From the NCBI GenBank assembly GCA_022446985.1, contig JAKVBD010000024.1:1-60995 (forward strand): 60,995 nucleotides of DNA, written 5' to 3'. Position numbers and translations under genes: made by a program. A model generated the notes under the pieces. That model saw only the letters and a program-made list of their open reading frames with translations. It had not been told where the DNA came from and did not search any database. Of this stretch, positions 41,516-49,528 are shown in pieces. Positions within the stretch are counted from its first letter, which is position 1. Every line of letters begins with the position of its first letter. Source of the stretch: Lentisphaerales bacterium. GTDB lineage: Bacteria > Verrucomicrobiota > Lentisphaeria > Lentisphaerales > Lentisphaeraceae.

Positions 41516-42274
41516 ATGAAAAGAGGTCGAGGGAAACCGTCATTCATTTTGCCTTTAATTGTGCTCGCAGTTCTATTTTTGATTTTAGGGGGCTTATTCA
41601 GAATTGAAAGTGTTGAAACAAGTCAAAAAATCAATCAGACTCCTACTTTTTTGACAGTCATGCCACGCAGTGAAACCAATTTTTATTTGTTGGAGCAAGA
41701 AGCAAGAGATGAACTTGATGACCCAACGATCATGAGTTTACCGCATCAAAAGCTAGGTTTTAGTCAAGTTTTGGTTAATGAAGGTGAGCCACCACAGCCT
41801 AATCTTCCCGTCTATAAAGTGTCGGCTCGCAGTATTTCAGGCTTGGAGAGAGCTCGGGTTCCTCTGGTAGGAGTTTATAAAGAACCTGATGCACATGATG
41901 GCAATACTTTACTTAAGCCTGTTCTACCTTCTGTTGAACTTATAGCGGGAGGAAAAACATTTACTCAAAGAGTTGTTTGGCTTGAAGACGGTAAAGAGAA
42001 ATTATGCCCTGTAGACCTCAAGCTTGTAAAGGACGCTGCGAAGGGTGTAGTTCCAACAAAAAACACCAAGATTCTATTTAAGAAGTTATCTAAAAGTTAT
42101 GTTTATTTTCTCGTAGGGAAATGTGGTGTTGCAGAGCTGGATAATTTAGTGTTAGAATATGTGCAGACGAAAAAGAAGCTGTTATATACAGGGGATTTAT
42201 TGTACAAGGATTTGCCAGGAAAAATTGAAGTCGATTGGCGCTTAGTTGTAAGATCTTCTAAGAGTCCTGAATGA
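41516..42274 (+). CDS. Membrane-anchored periplasmic protein of the ExbB/D module
   Basis: 252 residues from the ATG at 41516, one base after the exbD stop. A single N-terminal membrane helix (FILPLIVLAVLFLILGGLF) after a basic head (MKRGRGKPS), then a periplasmic region with 'GEPPQPNLPVYKVSARSISG', 'VPLVGVYKEPDAHDGNTLLK' and a mixed alpha/beta end 'YTGDLLYKDLPGKIEVDWRL'. Position and topology (short cytoplasmic head, one helix, periplasmic body) match TonB-like effectors of ExbBD, but there is no Pro-rich span or clear TonB C-terminal fold. Proposed as the effector of this motor (inference). Confidence 0.7.
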   Translation: MKRGRGKPSFILPLIVLAVLFLILGGLFRIESVETSQKINQTPTFLTVMPRSETNFYLLEQEARDELDDPTIMSLPHQKLGFSQVLVNEGEPPQPNLPVYKVSARSISGLERARVPLVGVYKEPDAHDGNTLLKPVLPSVELIAGGKTFTQRVVWLEDGKEKLCPVDLKLVKDAAKGVVPTKNTKILFKKLSKSYVYFLVGKCGVAELDNLVLEYVQTKKKLLYTGDLLYKDLPGKIEVDWRLVVRSSKSPE

Positions 42275-42348
42275 GCATGGAAATATATAGCGCCTAGGCT
42301 ATAGTGGTTTATTCTTATGTCATCGGTTGAGGAAAGTCAGGAATAATA

Positions 42349-43059
42349 ATGAAATTTTTTAAAGAACTCTCGTTTTTCGTTCTTATAGTTTTATCAGTAG
42401 CCGTCAATGCTCAGGATTATGGTCCTGTGAAGGTTGATTTGGATGGGTATATCAATGATAGAGCGGGAGAGTTCCATAAGTCTACTGTTGTTGAACAGAA
42501 GGGAGAAGAGAAAAAAGTAGTAGAGGCGGTGAAGCCCAAAGAAAAGGTCGATCCTGTTGAAGCAAGAAAAGCTCGTCGAAGAATAGTGGCCCCGACTGAT
42601 TCTCCTGTCAGAAAAACAACAATACCATTAAACTCAAATCTTACTTTTGGCGGAGCTAAATCAACAGAATCAAACCTATATCTATATATTGGTGTAGGAG
42701 TTGCTGCTTTAGTCATAATTATTGTTGCTTTTGTTGTTCTTGCTAAGGCTGGCAAAAAGAAAAGAATGGCGCAACAAAACCAAATGTTGGATGACACTGT
42801 TTCACTGGCAGATAAAATAGATGCCAATGAACAGGCTCTTATGGCGGAAACAAATTTTGAATCAGCCCTAGTTCAAACACCTCCTGTGAGTGCTCCTGAA
42901 CCAACAATGTCTGAAGGAGCTCAAGAAATGGCAGATAAATTTGCCAGAGAAACTAAGGTGGATGAAAGAGGTAGAAATCCGAGTGGTTTGATTATCGACG
43001 AAGACAAGTACTTCCAGAGTGGAGTAAGCAATTTTGTCGATGAAGATTTTGACGGTTAA
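42349..43059 (+). CDS. Secreted/membrane protein of the first ExbB/D module, unknown
   Basis: 236 residues with a cleavable-looking signal (MKFFKELSFFVLIVLSVAVNA), a charged linker ('EQKGEEKKVVEAVKPKEKVD'), one internal membrane helix ('LYLYIGVGVAALVIIIVAFV', about 104-124) and a low-complexity cytoplasmic tail of about 100 residues. Topology: N-terminus outside after cleavage, C-terminus inside. No domain recognised. It follows the module after 74 bases, in the same direction, so may be cotranscribed. Confidence 0.65.
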   Translation: MKFFKELSFFVLIVLSVAVNAQDYGPVKVDLDGYINDRAGEFHKSTVVEQKGEEKKVVEAVKPKEKVDPVEARKARRRIVAPTDSPVRKTTIPLNSNLTFGGAKSTESNLYLYIGVGVAALVIIIVAFVVLAKAGKKKRMAQQNQMLDDTVSLADKIDANEQALMAETNFESALVQTPPVSAPEPTMSEGAQEMADKFARETKVDERGRNPSGLIIDEDKYFQSGVSNFVDEDFDG

Positions 43060-43069
43060 TTAAGAGTCT

Positions 43070-44605
43070 TTATTCAGGAAGGCCTTTTTCGTAAATCTCT
43101 CTTATTTCCTTACCGCCCAGTGCACTTGAGAAAATTATAAATTCACCCAATGTGCTTTTTAGGCTTCGAAGCGAGTGATCATTTCTCTGGTTACTGGTCC
43201 AGTTACCAATATCGGCTTTACCAAGTTTAATTGGATGTGTCTTAGAGACTTTTCCTTTATGAACTTCACGTCCATCTAGATAATGAGTAATCTCTTTCTT
43301 GTCAGGATCATAAACCGTTGCAATGTGAAGCCAGCGTCCTAAATCTTGAGAGCTGATAACAGGCTTGGAGAATATATTTCCAGTTTGTCTAACTCCAAGA
43401 ATAATTTCACCAGAGTCACTTAGCTGCCAGTGCAACTCATTGGCATCAAAGCCATCTGTTAGAATTAAAGAGCTTAGCCAGCGGTCAAAGCTTTGAATTT
43501 TGATCCAGCAGCTAAAAGTCATCGCTTGGTATTCTCCTGGAATATTCAGTTTTATACGGTCACCTGTACTGGAGAAGTGTAAAGCTTTCTTTTGAGGCCA
43601 GCGACCTTCTACCCATTTTGCACCAACAATTGCTCCATCAAGATCTTTGGAGTTTATCGAGCTTTCATTTAGGACAGTTCTGGTTTGAGCTTGTTGATTT
43701 TCGAAACTATAAAATAAAATGACGTCTGAACGTGTACGAATCGTTTTAGCAAATTTCTGCCAGTTTAAAAACTTACTAGCATGCTGCATCTCGTCTAATT
43801 CAGCAAGTTGTTGAAAAGTAATTTCATTTTCACCAATTTGGTAAGGGAGGAAGCTTTTGTTTTGCCATGATACACCTTGATCTTTACTTAGAGTTCGGAG
43901 TTTTTTCATATTCTCAGGATCTTGAATAAAAACACTTCCATCATTGACGAATAAATCTGATTTATTAGCAGTAGTAGCAATGGTAAATTCAGTACCCAAA
44001 TCGACAATGTTAAGTTCATTAGTATTGATTGTAAAGCCTTTCGCTTGACTGGGAATTTGACATCTGAGTTTCCCTATAAGAAGATTTATGTGCATTGGGT
44101 TAATGATGTCTAGCTTGGCTGGACCGTGAATCAGAAGAGTGACTCCACTAAAGAGCTCAAGTTGCATGATGCCTTTGTCTAGAGATAGTAATCCAGGTTC
44201 GAGTTGCTGTCCTGGTGTAAATGGCTTACTGCTGGTAGTACTTTCGGTATTTAAGGTTTTGCTAATGAGTGCAAGGCTTGTTTGAGTAGGCTCTTCTTTT
44301 GTGGCCGGGTTTTCAGTAGGCTTAATCAGATGACTTAAGATATAGATGTTGAAAGAAACTAAAAGAACTGCTGCAATCCATAGGCTCTTTGTTGAGCTTT
44401 TCCCAGTAGGGCTTTGACCGGGATCTTCAAATTCAAATCTTTCGGCTTCTTCTTTTAAAGCTGCATCAAGATTAAGAACACTGTTGAATGTATCTCTCCT
44501 GAGAGTGTTTTTTTTCAATTCTTCTTCAAGTAAGGTCATTTCATTGGTCGAAAGTGTACCATTACAGAAAGAGTGAACTAAGTCTTCGAATTGATTGTCT
44601 GTCAT
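43070..44605 (-). CDS. FecR-domain membrane protein with C-terminal LamG/concanavalin-like domain
   Basis: 511 residues. Residues 1-65 are a cytoplasmic helical part ('FEDLVHSFCNGTLSTNEMTL') as in anti-sigma/FecR proteins. A membrane helix lies at about 73-92 (LWIAAVLLVSFNIYILSHLI). The FecR-type beta domain is at about 125-235 ('GIMQLELFSGVTLLIHGPAK', 'LNIVDLGTEFTIAT', 'VNDGSVFIQ'). A LamG-type sugar/protein-binding domain is at about 310-505 ('ALHFSSTGDRIKLNIPGEYQ', 'TFSCWIKIQS', 'WLHIATVYDPDKKEITHYLD'). It overlaps the upstream ECF sigma gene by four bases, so it probably controls it. FecR fused to LamG is typical of Verrucomicrobia/Lentisphaera/Planctomycetes. Confidence 0.9.
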   Translation of the reverse strand: MTDNQFEDLVHSFCNGTLSTNEMTLLEEELKKNTLRRDTFNSVLNLDAALKEEAERFEFEDPGQSPTGKSSTKSLWIAAVLLVSFNIYILSHLIKPTENPATKEEPTQTSLALISKTLNTESTTSSKPFTPGQQLEPGLLSLDKGIMQLELFSGVTLLIHGPAKLDIINPMHINLLIGKLRCQIPSQAKGFTINTNELNIVDLGTEFTIATTANKSDLFVNDGSVFIQDPENMKKLRTLSKDQGVSWQNKSFLPYQIGENEITFQQLAELDEMQHASKFLNWQKFAKTIRTRSDVILFYSFENQQAQTRTVLNESSINSKDLDGAIVGAKWVEGRWPQKKALHFSSTGDRIKLNIPGEYQAMTFSCWIKIQSFDRWLSSLILTDGFDANELHWQLSDSGEIILGVRQTGNIFSKPVISSQDLGRWLHIATVYDPDKKEITHYLDGREVHKGKVSKTHPIKLGKADIGNWTSNQRNDHSLRSLKSTLGEFIIFSSALGGKEIREIYEKGLPE

Positions 44606-45120
44606 TGATTCGATACTTCCTTTTTTATGCAGCCAAAAAGATTAGTACGGATTCTTTTAAGAGCTTTGTACATAGCAGTGGCAGTTCTACCATATATTTC
44701 AGCAACATCTTTAATGTTTTTTTCTCCTGAATAGGCACTTAAAGTAATTTTTCTCTGTTTGTCATCTAATTTGTTTAGACAGTTCTTCAGAGCTTTGCGT
44801 TCCGATTCCAGGCGGTCATGGTTCTCAAGGTTTTCATCTGCCAAAATGTTCAGAAGTTCATCACCAAAGTAGTGCCGGTCACGGGCTTTAGAGCGTTTAT
44901 AACGTAAGACTTCATAACGACCAATGACACAAGCCCATTTGGCAAACTCGGTGCCCTCTTCGTATTGTTCAAATTTTTTCCAAAGTATGAGACTGGTGTT
45001 TTGTAGAACTTCGTCAACATCTTCCCAGTCTGGTAGCAGCTTTCTCAATAAAGAGCGCAGTACCGGCACGCTTTGAGTATAAAGCTTCATAAACTTACTG
45101 TAATTTTTGTCAAAATGCAT
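44602..45120 (-). CDS. ECF-type RNA polymerase sigma factor
   Basis: 172 residues. Region 2 at about 12-80: 'LRSLLRKLLPDWEDVDEVLQ', 'NTSLILWKKFEQYEEGTEFA', 'KWACVIGRYEVLRYKR'. Region 4 at about 108-165: 'ALKNCLNKLDDKQRKITLSA', then 'NIKDVAEIYGRTATAMYKAL' as the HTH. The form matches the PVC-type ECF factors described from Rhodopirellula/Verrucomicrobium, which are encoded next to FecR-LamG proteins, as here (ATGA overlap). Directs RNA polymerase to its regulon when released by the membrane partner. Targets unknown. Confidence 0.93.
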   Translation of the reverse strand: MHFDKNYSKFMKLYTQSVPVLRSLLRKLLPDWEDVDEVLQNTSLILWKKFEQYEEGTEFAKWACVIGRYEVLRYKRSKARDRHYFGDELLNILADENLENHDRLESERKALKNCLNKLDDKQRKITLSAYSGEKNIKDVAEIYGRTATAMYKALKRIRTNLFGCIKKEVSNQ

Positions 45121-45370
45121 AGCAGCCTAGATATTAGTTTACTTTAGACTCCCGTTACAACGGTTATCGCCCGGTTTTATATAAAAGTTATATATTTTCA
45201 CAGTCTTGTAAAAGTTTTTGAGCGAGTGAACTTTAAGTTTCTGCAGTTTTTTGTGAAAAAAGTGTGAAATTGTCTCTAAAAATTAAGACTTAGCCGACAT
45301 GTTACGATATACTTAGGGAATTTTACAGATATATGATGTGTCGATGTAACCAAGAAATTCGGGATTTTAA

Positions 45371-46072
45371 ATGAAGAAGCACTGTTTTATTATATTTGCT
45401 CTATTTTGCTTGCTGCCCCTGTTTGCTGCGCCGGAAGCAGCCGTTGCAGAAAGTACCAGTATAATCGCGCAAGGCGGAAATACGCTCTATGTACTTCTTG
45501 GTCTGTCAGTTTTTTTTGTAGCGCTGTCTTCTTTCATATTTATGACTTTGAGAAGCGAAGTCCTTTCTCCAAAATCTTTTTTAAGAGAAGCTGAGCAGGT
45601 TGCTGCCAGCCATGATTTAGAGAAGCTGAAAGTTTTATGTGGGAATGATAATTCACCTGCAGCTAAAATTATCGGTGCGGCAGCAGAAGAAATAGTCCTA
45701 AATCCAGAAGCATCGTACAATGTTTTGAGAGATGCCGTAGAAGATGAAGGTTCTCGTCAGGCGGGTAGCCTATGGCAAAAGATTCAGTATATAAATGACA
45801 TAGCGATTGTATCTCCAATGATTGGTTTGTTAGGTACAGTTCTTGGTATGAGGGAGGCTTTTGGAGGCTTGCGTGTGGATATTGGTTCAGCTAATCCTGT
45901 TCATTTGGCTGATGGTGTATCCAAAGCTTTAATTACAACTGCCGCGGGTTTGATTCTGGGGATAACTGCGATGATGGTTCATTCATTTTTAAGAGGTCGT
46001 GTAAATGACTTGATTGCCGATCTTGAGAACGAATGCAGTAAAGTCTTAAGAACCTTTGTATCTAAAAACTAG
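45371..46072 (+). CDS. exbB: MotA/TolQ/ExbB proton channel protein with signal peptide (second module)
   Basis: 233 residues. Unlike the first copy it begins with a cleavable signal (MKKHCFIIFALFCLLPLFAA), then 'TLYVLLGLSVFFVALSSFIF', and the pore helices 'NDIAIVSPMIGLLGTVLGMR' (about 136-155) and 'GVSKALITTAAGLILGITAM' (about 182-201). A signal on ExbB is seen where these are coupled to outer-membrane-linked TPR systems. It heads an operon exbB-exbD-TPR, with gaps of 8 and -1 bases. Divergent from the ECF sigma gene, with a shared 250-base upstream region. Confidence 0.93.
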   Translation: MKKHCFIIFALFCLLPLFAAPEAAVAESTSIIAQGGNTLYVLLGLSVFFVALSSFIFMTLRSEVLSPKSFLREAEQVAASHDLEKLKVLCGNDNSPAAKIIGAAAEEIVLNPEASYNVLRDAVEDEGSRQAGSLWQKIQYINDIAIVSPMIGLLGTVLGMREAFGGLRVDIGSANPVHLADGVSKALITTAAGLILGITAMMVHSFLRGRVNDLIADLENECSKVLRTFVSKN

Positions 46073-46080
46073 GGACTTTT

Positions 46081-46512
46081 ATGAACTTTAAAAAGAATAT
46101 CAACGAAAATCAGAACGGCTTTCAGCTGGCTCCTATGGTGGATGTGATGTTTCTGTTGCTGATATTTTTTATGGTTTCTTCCATATATTACCAGCTTGAA
46201 AAAAATCTTGAAGTTAAGGTGCCAAAAGCAGAATCTGGAACTGATGTTGATAGAGCGAATGTCGAATTGATTGTAAATATCGATAAGGAAGGAAAGTACT
46301 TTGTTAATAATATCAAAATGGATATTGATGGAGTCCGAGAAGTCCTCAATGATATTGTCAAAAAATTTAACCAGTCTCAACCAATTATAATTCGTTGTGA
46401 CAAAGAAACGCCCCATAGGTTTTTTGTCAAAGTTTTCGATATATGCCAGGCATTGCAAATTGATGATGTGCGAATTGCATCGGAACCATACGAGTTGCCG
46501 GAGGCAAAATAG
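46081..46512 (+). CDS. exbD: ExbD/TolR-family protein (second module)
   Basis: 143 residues. Membrane helix with the key Asp: 'FQLAPMVDVMFLLLIFFMVS' (about 17-36), the same LAPMVDVMF motif as the first copy, then a small periplasmic domain ('VELIVNIDKEGKYFVNNIKM', 'PIIIRCDKETPHRFFVKVFD'). Forms the proton motor with the preceding ExbB. Its TAG stop shares one base with the GTG start of the TPR gene, so translation is coupled. Confidence 0.93.
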   Translation: MNFKKNINENQNGFQLAPMVDVMFLLLIFFMVSSIYYQLEKNLEVKVPKAESGTDVDRANVELIVNIDKEGKYFVNNIKMDIDGVREVLNDIVKKFNQSQPIIIRCDKETPHRFFVKVFDICQALQIDDVRIASEPYELPEAK

Positions 46513-48896
46513 TGCGTTTACTGGGTATAACTCTTTTGCTTCTTTTTTCTGTTACTGCTCAAGAGAAAAAGGAGAAAAGAACTAACCCTGCTTTGCAGGA
46601 GGAAACTAAAGGAGATCAGGAACTTTGGGTCTTTGCAGAAGGGCTTTACTCTAGAACCTGGTACAAAGATGCACTTGCTGAATACAAATCATTTTTAAAT
46701 AAGTTTCCTGATTCCAGTTTAGCTCAAAATGCTCGTTGGCGAATTTATGAATGCCATGAAAAGCTTGGTAATGAGGACGAAGTTCTTGTTTCTTTAGATG
46801 AATATATTTCGCATGAATCGAATCTGACTCATAAAGAGCGTGCGCGCATGAATAAGGCGCGGTTGCTCTTTGCTGATAGAAAGTATGATGGCGCTCTTAA
46901 AATTTTTGAGGCAATCAATCGAAAAGTAGATAAGGGTTCGCTATGGGAAAGTGCGCGTTATGAATCCGCCAGGATTTATTTGCAGCAAGCTAAGCCAGGA
47001 GAAGCCTTCTTGAGGTTCCGGCAATTGGCGTCTCTGGGGTATAAAGGCACGAATCAAACTAGAGCCTATGCTATTTTTGCTTATGCATCATTATTGAGCG
47101 AAAGAGGCAAAGCGAAGGATGCTCTTAAGCAATACAGCCGTTTAACTTTGCAGAAGGGAACCGATCCAGAAATCGCTGAAAACTCCTGGTATAATCAGGG
47201 GATGATCTATTTTCAGGTGGATCAACAAGAACAAGCTCGACGCTCTTTTGAGCATGTTATTCAAAATTATCCTAATGGCCGTTTCAAAGAAAATTCTGTT
47301 AATCAAGCCGCTAGGTGTGAGCTTGGGCTTGGCAGGCCTTTAGAGGCTTTACAAGTTTTAGGTTTGAATGCAGATTCTGCAGGAGTTATTCAACTTGAGG
47401 CTCAGTATCTCACGGCTTATGCATATCAGCAACTAAAAGAATATAGCAAGGCAGTTGCTTTTTATGAAAAGTGCATTGAAGCTGAAGGTGATGCTTTTAA
47501 AGAAAATTGTTGGTTTAACAAGCTAAATTGTTTGAGCGCCTGGGGTAAGTCAAAAGAAGCATTAGCTCACGCTAGGCTTATGGTTAAGCTCTATCCAGAA
47601 AGTGTTCATTTGGCAGATGTTTGTTATACTGCTGGTTTGGAAGCTGAGAAAATTAAGGAATTTGTCTCTGCAGAAGCATTGTTGAGAATGTCACTAAAGA
47701 AATTTAATGGCAAATGGTCTTATTTGGATAGTGCTTATTTTGCTTTAGCCCGTGTTTTGAGTGAACAGAAAAAATATTCCGATGAAGCTCAGATTTGGGA
47801 AGAGTTGTCACTAAGGGTGGATTCAGAATACCGTGGGAGCGCTTTTATTCGCGGAGGAGAAGCCTGGATAAATGCTTCTAAGCCAGGCAAAGCGTTAGCA
47901 GTTTTCAAGAAATATCTAGTTAACTTCTCAGATGGTAAAGAAGCTTTTTTTGTAAAGAACCGAATTGTAGAAGTATTATTGATTGAACAACGTTATGATG
48001 ATGCCGTTGTTTTCTTGAAAGAGATGTTAGCTGCGAAAGTAAAAGACTCGGAAAAGGCCGTGCTCCAATCAGTACTTGGTCGCGTTTATTATTATCAGGG
48101 CAAATTCAAAGAGGCAGTTACAGCTTTAGAGCTTTGTTTGAAAGAAGAGGGGCTTGAGGAAAGTATAAAATCTGATTGTAGAATTTTCTTAGGTTTTTCA
48201 AAGATTTCACTGGATCAAGAGAAGGCTGGCGTTGTTGTTTTGGCGAAAGTCTTTAAAACTCGAGATGAATTTAAATCCTTACTTAGTGCTAATGAAGAAA
48301 TAACGGTGGCTTCTCTTTTAGAAAAGTATAAGTATTCAGAAGTTGCTCGAAAAGTTTATCAAAGGCTCGCATTATCTCAAGATAGAAAATTACAGATGGC
48401 AGGTTTACTTGGTCAAGCTCGGATGAGTGTTGTTGGCGGGAAGTACTCTGAGGGTGTTATACCACTCAAGAAAACTTTACAGCTGTGTGGAGATCAAGAC
48501 AACAAAGAACGAGTTGATGCCATGTCTCTATTAGGAGAAATTTATGCCTACGAAGGCAAGAAGGATCAAGCTTTTCAGACATTTGAATTTGCCTTAAAAA
48601 TAAAGGCAGGAGATGAAGAGTCGATCTGTCGCATTCTTTACGGTATGGCAAAAATTCTTTTAGAAAGGAAGGATGTCGAGGCAGCACGAAGGTATGCAAA
48701 TCAAGTATTCATCCTCTATAAAGACCCTGTGTATGCTCCCAAGTCGATGTTTTTATCAATTGAAGCTTCTTTACTTAATAAAAAGAAAAAAGAAGCTATT
48801 CAAACAGCAAAAGAGCTAAAAGGGAAGTTTCCTTTGTATTTCGCCAAAATTGAAGTTCAAGACTACTTGAAAGCACATGGAATCAATACAGATTAA
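46512..48896 (+). CDS. Large secreted TPR-repeat protein coupled to ExbB/ExbD
   Basis: 794 residues from a GTG start that shares its first base with the exbD stop. Signal peptide (MRLLGITLLLLFSVTA), then about 18-20 TPR/TPR-like units through the whole length ('KDALAEYKSFLNKFPDSSLA' near 53-72, 'QQEQARRSFEHVIQNYPNGR', 'KFKEAVTALELCLKEEGLEE', 'KKDQAFQTFEFALKIKAGDE'). The first repeats have the YbgF/BamD-like 'F-x-x-PDS-x-A-x-x-A-x-WR' form. A periplasmic solenoid coupled to an ion-driven motor suggests a protein-protein scaffold that passes force or assembles envelope parts, comparable in layout to Tol-Pal-CpoB (inference). Confidence 0.88.
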   Translation: MRLLGITLLLLFSVTAQEKKEKRTNPALQEETKGDQELWVFAEGLYSRTWYKDALAEYKSFLNKFPDSSLAQNARWRIYECHEKLGNEDEVLVSLDEYISHESNLTHKERARMNKARLLFADRKYDGALKIFEAINRKVDKGSLWESARYESARIYLQQAKPGEAFLRFRQLASLGYKGTNQTRAYAIFAYASLLSERGKAKDALKQYSRLTLQKGTDPEIAENSWYNQGMIYFQVDQQEQARRSFEHVIQNYPNGRFKENSVNQAARCELGLGRPLEALQVLGLNADSAGVIQLEAQYLTAYAYQQLKEYSKAVAFYEKCIEAEGDAFKENCWFNKLNCLSAWGKSKEALAHARLMVKLYPESVHLADVCYTAGLEAEKIKEFVSAEALLRMSLKKFNGKWSYLDSAYFALARVLSEQKKYSDEAQIWEELSLRVDSEYRGSAFIRGGEAWINASKPGKALAVFKKYLVNFSDGKEAFFVKNRIVEVLLIEQRYDDAVVFLKEMLAAKVKDSEKAVLQSVLGRVYYYQGKFKEAVTALELCLKEEGLEESIKSDCRIFLGFSKISLDQEKAGVVVLAKVFKTRDEFKSLLSANEEITVASLLEKYKYSEVARKVYQRLALSQDRKLQMAGLLGQARMSVVGGKYSEGVIPLKKTLQLCGDQDNKERVDAMSLLGEIYAYEGKKDQAFQTFEFALKIKAGDEESICRILYGMAKILLERKDVEAARRYANQVFILYKDPVYAPKSMFLSIEASLLNKKKKEAIQTAKELKGKFPLYFAKIEVQDYLKAHGINTD

Positions 48897-48978
48897 TTAG
48901 ACGTGCTTGTTGGGATTGTACTCAATTTCAACATTGTCTATAATTAAATTTTGAGAAGTCCGTGAAGTAGGAAGTTTG

Positions 48979-49500
48979 ATGACAGTTCCAAGGATTATCA
49001 TCTTATCTGAAATAATGAGGGGCAAAACTTTCGAACTAACTGGAAGTTTGTACACCATAGGTAGAAGTGAAGGGGTAGAAGTTGTTATCCCGGATGGAAC
49101 TATCAGTACTAATCATTGTGAATTAGTTCAAGATGGAGATAGCTACGTCGCTCAAGATAAGAATAGTACGAATGGAACGCGGATAAATGGAATTCGAATC
49201 ACAGAACAACGTTTGTGTAATGGTGACATTCTTCAAGTAGGCGGTATAGAGATACTTTTTGACTCAGAGGATAAGGCAAATACAACCTCCATCACAACAC
49301 AAACTAAGATAGATATTTCTCACACAGCAGGAACAGTAAGACATGGAGACATGTCAAATATAGATCCTACCAAAATGGGGCAAGGAAACAATAGTGAATC
49401 TGATAAGTCGAAAACAGCATTTATAGTCATTATTGGTGTTTTGGTAGTGGTTGTCATAGGATTACTGATTCTGCTTTACAAAAAAATTTTTCCCAATTAG
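48979..49500 (+). CDS. FHA-domain membrane protein
   Basis: 173 residues from the ATG at 48979; GGAAG lies four bases before it, and the codon before is TTG. FHA domain at about 20-95 with the phosphothreonine-binding residues: 'YTIGRSEGVEV' (Gly-Arg), 'TISTNHCEL' (S-x-x-H), 'NSTNGTRING' (N-G). C-terminal membrane helix (AFIVIIGVLVVVVIGLLILL) with a few residues beyond, so the FHA domain is cytoplasmic. Such proteins read out Ser/Thr kinase signals; the membrane kinase at 6739-7854 or another is the possible writer. Same strand as the TPR operon and ftsH. Confidence 0.9.
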   Translation: MTVPRIIILSEIMRGKTFELTGSLYTIGRSEGVEVVIPDGTISTNHCELVQDGDSYVAQDKNSTNGTRINGIRITEQRLCNGDILQVGGIEILFDSEDKANTTSITTQTKIDISHTAGTVRHGDMSNIDPTKMGQGNNSESDKSKTAFIVIIGVLVVVVIGLLILLYKKIFPN

Positions 49501-49528
49501 AACTTAATGAAAATACTCTGGAAATTAA

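Noticed and set aside
42286..42303. TATAGC/GCTATA palindrome between genes of the first ExbB/D module
   Set aside because: Short, with no U-tract and no second copy noticed; could be chance.
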